Shown here in pieces: positions 1-7,892 of a stretch of DNA of 64,000 bases; positions within the stretch are counted from its first letter, which is position 1, and each line of letters begins with the position of its first letter. Under the pieces are notes generated by a model. That model had not been told where the DNA came from. It saw only the letters and a list, made by a program, of their open reading frames with translations, and did not search any database. The translations under genes and the position numbers were made by a program. Source of the stretch: Paenibacillus sp. PastM-3 (GTDB lineage: Bacteria > Bacillota > Bacilli > Paenibacillales > Paenibacillaceae); NCBI RefSeq assembly GCF_029893965.1, contig NZ_JARXXP010000005.1, forward strand, positions 62,001-126,000, in the 5' to 3' direction.

Positions 1-1577
1 TTGACCTTCTCGCTCATCAGACGCTGCAGCGTGCTGGATACAATACGGTTGGCTTCGTCCAGCAGTCCTTCGGACTCACGGACATATACAAAGCCGCGGG
101 AAATGATATCCGGTCCGGAGACAATCGCTCCGTTCTGCTTGCTTAGTGTAACGACGACTACGAGGATACCGTCCTGGGACAGCAGTTTGCGGTCGCGGAG
201 TACGATGTTGCCTACGTCGCCGACACCCAGACCATCGATCAGCACGTTGCCTGCAGTAACCTTACCGGCTCTGCGGGCTCCACCGCCCTGAATCTCAATC
301 ACTTCACCAATCTCGGTGATGAAGATGTTACTTGGATCCACGCCGACGGATTCTGCCAGAAGCGCATGTCTGCGCTGCATCCGGAATTCACCGTGGATTG
401 GAATGAAGTACTTCGGCTTCATCAGGTTAAGCATCAGCTTGAGCTCTTCCTGGCTGCCGTGACCGGATACGTGAACGCCGGAGTTCGAGCCGCTGTAGAT
501 TACATTAGCGCCGAGACGGAACAGTTCATCAATGGTACGGCCGACATACTTCTCGTTGCCCGGAACCGGAGTAGCCGCAATAATAACGGTATCTCCCGGC
601 AGGATATCCACCTTGCGGTGACTGGAGCGGGCCATGCGGGTAAGCGCCGACATCGGCTCACCCTGGCTGCCTGTGCAGAGCACGACAACGCGGTTGGCAG
701 CCATACGGTTCATTTCTTCCGGCTCAATCAGCATGCCATCCGGTACATTCAGGTATCCAAGCTCGGAAGCAATGGCAACTACGTTAACCATACTGCGTCC
801 GATAACAGTGATCTTGCGGCCAGTCGATTCAGCAGCATTAACCACCTGCTGAATACGGTGCACGTTGGAAGCGAAAGTCGCCACTACTACACGCTGTTCG
901 GCTTTGCGGAAAATATCCTCCAGCACGATGCCGACATTTTTCTCCGAAGGGGTAAAGCCCGGCTTCTCGGCATTGGTACTGTCAGACATAAGGGCGAGTA
1001 CACCCTTCTGGCCGATTTCAGCCATCCGGTGCAGGTTCGCATATTGGCCATTGACTGGTGTATGGTCAAATTTGAAGTCGCCTGTATGAACGACATTACC
1101 TTCCGGGGTCTCAATGCATACGCCTACGGAATCCGGAATACTGTGATTGGTTCTGAAGAAGGTCACCTGCAGGGAGGTTCCCAGGTCGATGACAGAGTCC
1201 TCATTAATCAGAATACGCTTCGTTTCGCCAAGCAGGTTGGCTTCCTTCAGCTTGTTCTCGACCAGGCCGAGTGTAAGTCTTGTTCCGTATACCGGAACAT
1301 TCAGGTTCTTGAGCACATAAGCCAAACCGCCGATGTGATCTTCGTGTCCGTGAGTGAGGACGATCCCTCTAACCTTATCACGGTTCTCAGTGAGGTATGA
1401 GATGTCTGGGATAACAATATCAATACCGAGCATATCCTCTTCCGGGAATTTCAGTCCTGCATCCACGACCACAATGTCGTTAGCATATTGGACTACATAC
1501 ATGTTTTTTCCGATTTCTCCGACTCCGCCCAAAGCGAAAATCATTAGCTTATCGTTGTTGTTATTTTTTTTGGACAA
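1..1577 (-). CDS. rnjB: Ribonuclease J (RNase J2-like), 3' end cut by window edge
   Basis: Metallo-beta-lactamase/beta-CASP nuclease for 5'-3' exonucleolytic and endonucleolytic mRNA decay and RNA processing. About 525 codons are present out of the roughly 555 usual for the family; the C-terminus lies beyond position 1. The N-terminus reads IFALGGVGEIGKN, then a VDAGLKFPEEDMLG segment typical of RNase J. Further on are VHVSGHGSQEELKLM and the RDRKLLSQDGI stretch of the C-terminal region. The start is a TTG at 1577, preceded at 10 nt by AGGAGGG (1588-1594); no ATG is suitably placed. Assignment to RnjB rather than RnjA rests on position directly downstream of dapG-dapA, as in B. subtilis. It appears to be transcribed from its own promoter, because a terminator separates it from dapA. 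Confidence 0.9.
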   Translation of the reverse strand, partial: MSKKNNNNDKLMIFALGGVGEIGKNMYVVQYANDIVVVDAGLKFPEEDMLGIDIVIPDISYLTENRDKVRGIVLTHGHEDHIGGLAYVLKNLNVPVYGTRLTLGLVENKLKEANLLGETKRILINEDSVIDLGTSLQVTFFRTNHSIPDSVGVCIETPEGNVVHTGDFKFDHTPVNGQYANLHRMAEIGQKGVLALMSDSTNAEKPGFTPSEKNVGIVLEDIFRKAEQRVVVATFASNVHRIQQVVNAAESTGRKITVIGRSMVNVVAIASELGYLNVPDGMLIEPEEMNRMAANRVVVLCTGSQGEPMSALTRMARSSHRKVDILPGDTVIIAATPVPGNEKYVGRTIDELFRLGANVIYSGSNSGVHVSGHGSQEELKLMLNLMKPKYFIPIHGEFRMQRRHALLAESVGVDPSNIFITEIGEVIEIQGGGARRAGKVTAGNVLIDGLGVGDVGNIVLRDRKLLSQDGILVVVVTLSKQNGAIVSGPDIISRGFVYVRESEGLLDEANRIVSSTLQRLMSEKV

Positions 1578-1938
1578 ATGAATCTAACCCTCCTATGATG
1601 TTGGACGTCACCCTTTTATTGGCAAATCATTAAGCTTCATATTTCAGCGGCGCTGAACACATTGTTCAAATTGCCGATAGCTTCCATAAAGAACAGGGAT
1701 ATTCCGCTTCAGTCTAGATCATATCTGCTGTGCAATGCGAAAAATCCCCGAGACCAAGCAGTGAGTAGCTTCTTCAACCGGATAATTTCCGTCAAACGCC
1801 ACTGCCGCGCCCCTCGCGCAAAAAATCAACAGCAGTAGCACAGACTTGTACAAGGACCTACCCTGTCTCACAATGTAAAATAAACATTGACGGAAGATTA
1901 CCGCATATTTAATTAACCGCACCCAGTCACTTAAGAAC
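1578..1938 (-). other. Long untranslated leader upstream of rnjB
   Basis: About 360 nt between the candidate promoter and the rnjB start contain no convincing gene. An 84-codon reading frame (1719-1973) begins upstream of the promoter, has no good ribosome binding site and resembles nothing known. I saw no clear riboswitch fold. The length suggests post-transcriptional control, but that is inference. Confidence 0.4.
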
Positions 1939-1968
1939 ATTATACATGATTTTTTTGGCAAAAGACAA
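1939..1968 (-). promoter_or_regulatory. Sigma-A type promoter for rnjB
   Basis: On the minus strand a -35 element TTGTCT (1963-1968) is followed after 18 nt by a perfect -10 TATAAT (1939-1944). It lies just downstream of the dapA terminator and points to rnjB. The transcript would carry a leader of roughly 350 nt. Inferred from sequence alone. Confidence 0.6.
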
Positions 1969-2064
1969 GTCATCCACTATGTAAGCTTATTCTTTCCTTA
2001 AAATACAGGCATTATTTGCGGAAAAGTTTAAGCTAAGCTCTCACGTAAAATGCAGAAAGGCACC

Positions 2065-2095
2065 AAAAAACCGGCCCCCTAAAAAGGGATGCCGG
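2065..2095 (-). terminator. Rho-independent terminator after dapA
   Basis: A GC-rich hairpin (outer arms CCGGC/GCCGG plus a CCC/GGG inner stem) spans 2071-2095 and is followed on the minus strand by six T residues (2065-2070). It lies 35 nt past the dapA stop and closes the dapG-dapA unit. Confidence 0.85.
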
Positions 2096-2129
2096 CTCAT
2101 GCATTTACATTCTAAAAACAAATAATGGG

Positions 2130-3005
2130 CTATTTCAGCAGAGCTTCGATAAAAGCGGCTTCAGCTTCGTCCGGGCCGACCAGCGGGAGCCGGACCGAAC
2201 CGACATCGATTCCGCGCAGCGACAGCGCATACTTGACTGCGGCCGGATTCGGCAGCGGCTGCGGACACTCAAAAAGACCCTTGAACACAGGGAACAGCTG
2301 ACGGTGCAGCTCTCCTGCCCGCTTCACATTTCCAGCCAGGTATGCCTGAATCATCTCTGACATCTGGAATCCGATAATATGTCCCGCCACACTGATAATT
2401 CCGTGCCCGCCCACCGCAAGGGTAGCCAGACCTGCAGAATCATCGCCTGTGTAGACATGAAAATCCTCAGGGCATGCCGTAGCAATCAATGTGATCTGGT
2501 CCACGGAGGCACATTCCTTGGTGGCGACAATATTCGGAATCTCCGCAAGCCGCAGTGTCGTTGCCGCACTCATGCTCACACCTGTTCGTCCGGGAACATT
2601 GTACAGGATACAGGGCAAAGAGGTGCTGCCGGCAATCGCCGAGAAGTGCTGATACAGCCCTTCCTGGTTCGGTTTGTTGTAGTAAGGAACGACCAGCAGA
2701 ACACCGTCTACGCCGATTTTTTCTGCTTCCTTCGTAAGATGTATGGAATGTCTGGTGCTGTTGGTGCCGGTTCCGGCGATAATTTTACAGCGTCCGTCTG
2801 CTTTATTCAGGACAAAGGAAAACAGCTTCAGCTTCTCCTCATCGGTCAAGGTAGGCGATTCCCCCGTTGTCCCGCAGACAACCAGCGCTTCGGATTTCTG
2901 TTCTTCGATCAGGTAATCTACTAAACGGGAGGTTGCCTCCCAGTTGATTTCTCCATCCCCGTCAAAGGGGGTTACCATCGCAGTGATTAGTCTTCCGAAA
3001 TCCAC
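2130..3005 (-). CDS. dapA: 4-hydroxy-tetrahydrodipicolinate synthase
   Basis: Condenses pyruvate with aspartate semialdehyde in the lysine/meso-diaminopimelate branch. Its product also feeds dipicolinate synthesis by SpoVFA/B upstream. The protein is 291 aa, as usual for the family. It has the GTTGES phosphate/keto-acid loop (residues 45-50), the catalytic tyrosine in ILYNVPGR (about Y135) and the Schiff-base lysine in ATKE (about K163). I chose the GTG start at 3005 because AAGGAGG (3014-3020) precedes it by 8 nt; the frame stays open further upstream but that extension (MRCMPNLN...) overlaps dapG and is not family-like. It is 16 nt downstream of dapG and co-transcribed with it. Confidence 0.95.
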   Translation of the reverse strand: MDFGRLITAMVTPFDGDGEINWEATSRLVDYLIEEQKSEALVVCGTTGESPTLTDEEKLKLFSFVLNKADGRCKIIAGTGTNSTRHSIHLTKEAEKIGVDGVLLVVPYYNKPNQEGLYQHFSAIAGSTSLPCILYNVPGRTGVSMSAATTLRLAEIPNIVATKECASVDQITLIATACPEDFHVYTGDDSAGLATLAVGGHGIISVAGHIIGFQMSEMIQAYLAGNVKRAGELHRQLFPVFKGLFECPQPLPNPAAVKYALSLRGIDVGSVRLPLVGPDEAEAAFIEALLK

Positions 3006-3021
3006 TTTGAATTCCTCCTTG

Positions 3022-4242
3022 TCAGCGGTGCAATTCAAATTTGGCATGCAGCGCACGCAGCGACTGCACCATATCTTCCTTTTTCACAAGAACCCAGATG
3101 GTAGTATTCGAATCCGCCGACTGTAAAATCTGAATATTCTGCGAGCTGAGCGCCTCAACGATCCGGGCCATAATCCCCGGCACACCGTTAATTCCGCCCC
3201 CGATTACCGAGACCTTGGCACAGCCGGATAAGCTCTTGGGACGGAGCCCCAGCTCCTGCAGCGCTGCTATAGCCCGCTCGGATTTGTCGTCATTGACGGT
3301 ATACAGCGCCTCTGTAGGCGTTACGTTAATAAAGTCAACGCTGATGCCGTTGTCGGCCATGCTTTTAAAAATCTGCAGCTGTACGCCTGTGCCGTTGCCG
3401 TCCGGGCATTCAACGGAAATCTGTGTAATGTTGCTCACATAGGCTATCCCTGTTACAAACCGGTCTACAATGCCGTTGGATACATCATTAAACCCTTCGG
3501 GATGGGTAACCAGTGTGCCTTCCGATTCGGAAAAGGTAGAGCGTACACGTACCGGAATATTGGCCTGCATGGCAATTTCCACGGCGCGCGGGTGAATAAC
3601 CTTAGCACCCTGGTAGGCCATGTTGCAGATTTCGGTATAGCTGACATAGGTCAGAGGCTTGGCATCCTCGACAATCCGCGGATCAGCAGTCAGGATTCCG
3701 TCCACATCGGTATAAATATCGACCATATCTGCACGGAGGGCAGCTCCGAGCGCAGTTGCCGAAGTATCGCTTCCGCCTCTGCCAAGGGTCGTGAAATCCC
3801 CGGCTTCGGTCTGACCCTGGAACCCGGTTACTATTACTACTTTATGCTCGCGCAATTCGCGTAGAATCCGTTCGGTACGGACATCGAGAATTCTTGCATT
3901 TCCGTAATTACTGTCGGTCAAAAAGCCCGCCTGCGCCCCTGTTAACACAGTTGCACGGATGCCCTGCTCCTCCAGCAGCCCGCACAGTGTAGTTGCCGAG
4001 ATAATCTCACCGCAGACCATCAGCAGGTCCCTCTCGCGGTCAGGCAGCGCGTTGCCGTTCTGTACCGCCCAGTCCAGCAGGGTGTCGGTAGCATAAGGTT
4101 CACCTTTGCGGCCCATTGCAGATACAACGACTACAAGATTGAATCCGCTTGCCAGCTCCCGTTTGACATGGCTGATAACATGCTCTCTTGCTGCTGGTGT
4201 CGAAAGTGAAGTCCCTCCGAATTTTTGCACTAAAATACCCAT
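3022..4242 (-). CDS. dapG: Aspartate kinase I (DAP-sensitive type)
   Basis: Phosphorylates aspartate, the first step towards diaminopimelate, lysine and dipicolinate. The 406-aa protein opens with the kinase motif VQKFGGTSL. It contains TTLGRGGSDTSA in the catalytic domain and two C-terminal ACT regulatory domains (around residues 265-400). The symbol dapG follows from length and from linkage to dapA and spoVF, as in B. subtilis; lysC-type kinases are similar. GGAGGA precedes the ATG at 4242 by about 8 nt. In B. subtilis asd sits between spoVFB and this gene; here that gap is only 121 nt and has no coding capacity for it. Confidence 0.93.
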   Translation of the reverse strand: MGILVQKFGGTSLSTPAAREHVISHVKRELASGFNLVVVVSAMGRKGEPYATDTLLDWAVQNGNALPDRERDLLMVCGEIISATTLCGLLEEQGIRATVLTGAQAGFLTDSNYGNARILDVRTERILRELREHKVVIVTGFQGQTEAGDFTTLGRGGSDTSATALGAALRADMVDIYTDVDGILTADPRIVEDAKPLTYVSYTEICNMAYQGAKVIHPRAVEIAMQANIPVRVRSTFSESEGTLVTHPEGFNDVSNGIVDRFVTGIAYVSNITQISVECPDGNGTGVQLQIFKSMADNGISVDFINVTPTEALYTVNDDKSERAIAALQELGLRPKSLSGCAKVSVIGGGINGVPGIMARIVEALSSQNIQILQSADSNTTIWVLVKKEDMVQSLRALHAKFELHR

Positions 4243-4276
4243 TGTATAATTCCTCCATTACTTCTCTAAACAAGCT

Positions 4277-4358
4277 AAAAAAGTGCTGAACCGCCCCCAG
4301 CATGAGGACGGCGCAAGTAAGGCTTATAAATCAATTCAGGTCTGCTCCATGCAGACCT
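4277..4358 (-). other. Two hairpins between spoVFB and dapG
   Basis: Immediately after spoVFB the minus strand has a perfect 8-bp hairpin AGGTCTGC/GCAGACCT (4338-4358). Further on is a second stem, CCGTCCTC paired with GGGGGCGG (4291-4311, two G-U pairs), with a T-run at 4277-4282. The second could be a weak terminator or attenuator separating the sporulation genes from dapG. No clear promoter for dapG was recognised. Confidence 0.4.
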
Positions 4359-4363
4359 TCATG

Positions 4364-4960
4364 CTATGCTGAATGAAACCGTTCGATAATCATCGGCTGC
4401 AGCTGTTTGCCCTGCAGAGCGGCGTAGCAGGCTTCAGGAATGAGCTCCATGCGTGCTACAAGCGAATTGGGCTTGCCCTCAGGGTTATCCTGGCCGAACG
4501 GCACAAAATAAATATGTTTGGCTACCAGAAGCTTCGCAATATTCGCCGCGTTCAGACCCAGGCCGTCATTAGTCGAAATGGCCAGCACAAGCGGACGGCC
4601 GTTGCGCATCTGCGATTTGGCAGCCATCAGGACAGGGCTGTCAGTCATGGCGTTAGCCAGCTTGCTCGTCGTATTGCCTGTGCAGGGAGCTATTGCCAGC
4701 ACATCGAGCAGCTTGGATGGACCCAGCGGTTCCGCATCAACAATTGTAGAAATGATATCATTCCCCGTTATATCTTTCAACTGTTTTAGCCAATTTTCCG
4801 ATGTGCCGAACCGGGTGTCCGTATTCAGCACGGATGCGGAAACAATCGGCACCACTTTCGCTCCCCCGTCCATAAACCGCTGAATCTGCGGCATCACCTC
4901 CGCAAAGGTGCAGTGTGAGCCGGTAATCGCATAACCTACTGTTTTTCCGTGCCAATCCAT
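4364..4960 (-). CDS. spoVFB: Dipicolinate synthase subunit B
   Basis: Second subunit of dipicolinate synthase, which makes the calcium-dipicolinate precursor in the sporulating mother cell. The 198-aa protein has a flavoprotein-like (Rossmann/HFCD-type) fold signature with GYAITGSHCTFAEVMP at the start and APCTGNTTSKLANAMTD in the middle. Length and sequence match the Bacillus protein. The ATG (4960) directly abuts the spoVFA stop codon (4961-4963), with AAGGGGGA upstream, so the two are translationally linked. Confidence 0.95.
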   Translation of the reverse strand: MDWHGKTVGYAITGSHCTFAEVMPQIQRFMDGGAKVVPIVSASVLNTDTRFGTSENWLKQLKDITGNDIISTIVDAEPLGPSKLLDVLAIAPCTGNTTSKLANAMTDSPVLMAAKSQMRNGRPLVLAISTNDGLGLNAANIAKLLVAKHIYFVPFGQDNPEGKPNSLVARMELIPEACYAALQGKQLQPMIIERFHSA

Positions 4961-5857
4961 TTATTGGTCCCCCTTCGTTAGAATCTCTTCCGAGATTGAC
5001 TGTACCAGCGCATTGCCCATAATCATCCCGGCGCTTTTCGGGGCGACAATCCCGGGCAGCCCGGGTGCAAGCATCGCCTTGATGCCGCGCTTCTCCGCAT
5101 ACCGGAAGTCGCATCCGCCCGGCGCCGAAGCCAGGTCAATAATGACGCTACTCTTGGGAACACGGGAAAGAATCTGTGCTGTAATAATCATGCTTGGTAT
5201 CGTATTAAAAATCAGATCGGTATCGACCACCTGTGTAAGCAGCTCCCCGGTCATAAACGGCTTCCAGCCCATCTCTTCCGCCCGGGCATAATGATCCTGC
5301 TTCCTTACACCCACCTTGACTGTGGAGCCGAGCCCCTGAAGTGCCCTTGCCATAGTAAAGCCGGTGCGTCCCATCCCAAGCACCATGGAAGTGGAGCCGT
5401 GAATGGTAAAATCGGTATTCTGAATGGCCATGACCAGCGCACCTTCCGCGGTCGGAATCGAGTTATAGATCGCCACATCGTCCCGGTTCAGCAGCTCTAC
5501 GAGCTTAAGCTTATGTCTTGCGCACAGGCTGCGCAGATAGCTTTTGGCCATTCCGGTGTATACTATACATCCTTCCGGCAGGGCAGCAGCATGCTCCTCC
5601 AGCAGCTGCAGGCGGCCGGATGAAAACAGCGCATTGATATTCCCTTCCTCGTCACAGCCCACCGTAGGCAGCACCAGCACATCCGCATTGCTGAGCAACT
5701 CAGGCGACAGCTGTTCCAGGTTCACCCCCGGGCTAGGGGCTTCCCATTTCTCGAATCCGGCGGCACTAACCGCCGCATCCATTTCCACACACTTTCGAAT
5801 GACTTCAAGCTGTCTCGCGTCCCCGCCCAGGAACACGATCCTGATGCCAGTAAGCAT
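4961..5857 (-). CDS. spoVFA: Dipicolinate synthase subunit A
   Basis: NAD(P)-binding subunit of dipicolinate synthase, which converts (dihydroxy)tetrahydrodipicolinate to dipicolinic acid for the spore core. It begins MLTGIRIVFLGGDARQ, closely resembling the Bacillus N-terminus. It has a dinucleotide-binding loop GMGRTGFTMAR and a conserved LAPGLPGIVAPK segment near the C-terminus. The internal ATG at 5857 is preferred over the upstream in-frame ATG at 5884. GGAAAGGAG sits 10 nt before it and the resulting 298 aa equals the family length. First gene of the spoVF pair; a sigma-K-like promoter lies just upstream. Confidence 0.95.
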   Translation of the reverse strand: MLTGIRIVFLGGDARQLEVIRKCVEMDAAVSAAGFEKWEAPSPGVNLEQLSPELLSNADVLVLPTVGCDEEGNINALFSSGRLQLLEEHAAALPEGCIVYTGMAKSYLRSLCARHKLKLVELLNRDDVAIYNSIPTAEGALVMAIQNTDFTIHGSTSMVLGMGRTGFTMARALQGLGSTVKVGVRKQDHYARAEEMGWKPFMTGELLTQVVDTDLIFNTIPSMIITAQILSRVPKSSVIIDLASAPGGCDFRYAEKRGIKAMLAPGLPGIVAPKSAGMIMGNALVQSISEEILTKGDQ

Positions 5858-5898
5858 AGGGATGACGCTCCTTTCCACATACACTATCGACTATAAAG

Positions 5899-5926
5899 CA
5901 TCTTATGCCGGGGCTCGCGGATGGGT
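5899..5926 (-). promoter_or_regulatory. Candidate sigma-K promoter of spoVFA
   Basis: The minus strand shows ACC (5924-5926), then GGCATAAGATG (5899-5909), a near match to the sigma-K -10 consensus GNCATANNNTA. There are 17 nt between AC and CATA, within the expected range. It would start transcription about 35 nt before spoVFA. Late mother-cell control of spoVF is established in B. subtilis; this site is an inference. Confidence 0.45.
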
Positions 5927-6054
5927 GAAAAGCGCCAGAATAATTCCTGGGCGGTCCACATAAATCACGGGATGCCCAGCTGGGGAAGCTGCGTGAGGTT
6001 GTGCGTGCCGGCCTGAAAATGAATAATAGCGGCAAATAAAGACCTTACAACAAG

Positions 6055-6105
6055 AAAAAAGCTTGCAGACATCGCCCCTAACAGGCGGTTTATCTGCAAG
6101 CTTTT
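6055..6105 (-). terminator. Strong terminator after dut
   Basis: Thirteen-base arms (6057-6069 and 6093-6105, AAAAGCTTGCAGA and its complement) enclose a smaller C/G-rich inner hairpin. The minus-strand read ends in TTTTTT. It isolates the dut/mlpA unit from spoVFA. Confidence 0.88.
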
Positions 6106-6122
6106 AAATGTGCACTAAATCC

Positions 6123-6569
6123 TTACTTCCCGGTATGGCCGAAGCCGCCGGCTCCGCGCTCTGTTTCAGACAGCTCTTCCACTTCAACAAGTGTAACTGC
6201 CGGAACAGCCTGGAACACCATCTGGGCAATCCGCTCATTGCGGGCAATGGCAAAAGGCTCCTGCCCCAGGTTGATCAGCAGCACCTTGATCTCACCGCGG
6301 TAATCGGCATCGATTGTTCCCGGGGTGTTCAGGCAGGTAATGCCATGCTTGAAGGCCAGCCCGCTGCGCGGCCGGATCTGTGCCTCAAGCCCGTCAGGCA
6401 TGGCCAGGGCAATACCGGTAGGGATCAGGGCGCGCTCGCCGGGAGCAAGTACTACAGGCTCTGCTACCGAGGCATGCAGGTCAAAGCCTGAAGCCTGCTC
6501 GGACATTTTGCGCGGGAGCTGCACATCCTCATTTCCCGGCAGCTTGTTAATTTGAACGTGATAAGACAA
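6123..6569 (-). CDS. dut: Deoxyuridine 5'-triphosphate nucleotidohydrolase (dUTPase)
   Basis: Hydrolyses dUTP to dUMP and pyrophosphate, keeping uracil out of DNA. All five trimeric dUTPase motifs are visible: SGFDLHA (I), [10 protein letters not shown] (II), [13 protein letters not shown] (III), [10 protein letters not shown] (IV) and the C-terminal glycine-rich [10 protein letters not shown] (V). A TTG start at 6569 fits best: AGGAGAG (6576-6582) is 6 nt upstream, whereas the nearby ATG (6575) abuts it. This gives 148 aa. The start overlaps the end of mlpA by about 20 nt, suggesting translational coupling. In B. subtilis this position is occupied by ymxH rather than a dUTPase gene. Confidence 0.93.
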   Translation of the reverse strand: MSYHVQINKLPGNEDVQLPRKMSEQASGFDLHASVAEPVVLAPGERALIPTGIALAMPDGLEAQIRPRSGLAFKHGITCLNTPGTIDADYRGEIKVLLINLGQEPFAIARNERIAQMVFQAVPAVTLVEVEELSETERGAGGFGHTGK

Positions 6570-7812
6570 GATCATCTCTCCTAACATTGGCAATCGCTTT
6601 ATCTGTTGAGCCGACCATCGCCAGTGCGAGAGGTTCAGCAAACATGTGGTCCAGCAGCCGGTTTACATCGTCCATCGTTACCCGGCTGATTTTGTCAATC
6701 ATATCGTCCAGTGTATCATGTCTTCCCAGCATCAGCTCGTTTTTGCCGATCCGGTTCATCCGGCTGCTGGTGCTTTCGAGGCTGAGGATCAGGCTGCCCT
6801 TGAGCTGCTCTTTGCCTTTTCTCAGCTCATCTTCGCTGATGCCCTTCATAGCCAGCTCCTGCATCATTTCCTTGATCAGCTCGGTTACTTCCTTCGTCTG
6901 CTTAGGCGCTGTCCCCGCATATACGGTGAACAGGCCGCTGTCCGCCTGGGAGCTGTGATACGAATACACGGAATAAGCAAGTCCCCGTTTCTCACGGATC
7001 TCCTGGAACAGGCGTGAGCTCATTCCGCCGCCAATTGTGTTATTGAGCAGCACCATCGGGTACTGCAGCGGCCCGCCGCTCTGTACACCCGGCAGGGAAA
7101 TACAGATGTGGTTCTGCTCGGTTTTTTTGCGGTGGAACAGCAGGCCGCCCTGATAATCAGGCGCTGTAAGCTCCGGGGCCTGGCCATGATTGTCAAATGC
7201 GCCGAAATGGCGCTCCAGCAGATCAATCAGGCCGTCATCGATGTTACCCGCTACGCTGATTACTGTGTTTTCGATCGTATACTGCTCCTTCATGTAGGCG
7301 CGCAGATCATCCGGCGTCATCTCAAGCAGGCGTTCCTTCAGTCCGAGGATTGAGTAAGCAAGCGGATGCTCCCCGTAAGCGGCAGCACACATCAGGTCAT
7401 GCACCAGATCATCCGGTGTGTCCTCGCACATGGCGATTTCTTCGAGAATGACGTTTTTTTCCTTGGCCAGCTCTTCGGCGTCCATCTTTGAGCGGAAAAA
7501 CATATCTGACAGCACATCCACCGCTATCGGCAGATGCTCATCCAGCACTTTTGCATAATAGCATGTATATTCCTTCGAGGTAAATGCATTGACGTTGCCG
7601 CCAATCGCATCAAACTGCTCGGCTATATCCTTGGCGCTAAAGCGGTCGGTGCCTTTAAAGAGCATATGTTCAATGAAATGGGAAATACCGTTGTTCAAGG
7701 GATTTTCATTGCGGGAACCGGTTCTGACCCAGATTCCAAAGGAAACGGACCGGCCGGTAGGGATTTTCTCCGTCACCACCCGCAGGCCGTTCGATAACAC
7801 TATTTTTTCCAA
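6547..7812 (-). CDS. mlpA: M16-family zinc metallopeptidase (MlpA/YmxG-like)
   Basis: Predicted cytoplasmic zinc peptidase of the pitrilysin/processing-peptidase family. The inverted zinc motif HFIEH is at residues 45-49, followed about 70 residues later by the [12 protein letters not shown] segment that supplies the third ligand. The C-terminal half has the usual inactive repeat, [22 protein letters not shown]. The start is TTG at 7812, with AGGAGG 8 nt upstream, giving 421 aa; the longer frame upstream has no family similarity. In B. subtilis the homologue is implicated in regulating extracellular protease and biosynthesis genes. It lies between ylxY and dut. Confidence 0.9.
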   Translation of the reverse strand: MEKIVLSNGLRVVTEKIPTGRSVSFGIWVRTGSRNENPLNNGISHFIEHMLFKGTDRFSAKDIAEQFDAIGGNVNAFTSKEYTCYYAKVLDEHLPIAVDVLSDMFFRSKMDAEELAKEKNVILEEIAMCEDTPDDLVHDLMCAAAYGEHPLAYSILGLKERLLEMTPDDLRAYMKEQYTIENTVISVAGNIDDGLIDLLERHFGAFDNHGQAPELTAPDYQGGLLFHRKKTEQNHICISLPGVQSGGPLQYPMVLLNNTIGGGMSSRLFQEIREKRGLAYSVYSYHSSQADSGLFTVYAGTAPKQTKEVTELIKEMMQELAMKGISEDELRKGKEQLKGSLILSLESTSSRMNRIGKNELMLGRHDTLDDMIDKISRVTMDDVNRLLDHMFAEPLALAMVGSTDKAIANVRRDDLVLSRSN

Positions 7813-7892
7813 TTGTACGTCCTCCTGGCATAGCCCTGTTTCTGTTCTGCCCAAAATCTTAAGCGAATTTAATCCTACCAGAAAATAACGGT

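Noticed and set aside
366..1400. 344-codon plus-strand frame opposite rnjB
   Set aside because: It is antisense to a clear RNase J gene and matches no family.
1719..1973. 84-codon open frame on the minus strand upstream of rnjB
   Set aside because: It starts upstream of the likely rnjB promoter, has no ribosome binding site, shows no family features and is rich in Cys/Leu runs typical of chance frames.
5927..6050. Possible pseudogene remnant between spoVFA and the dut terminator
   Set aside because: Short protein-like stretches appear in both strands, but they are under 35 codons and stop-interrupted, and I recognise no parent gene.
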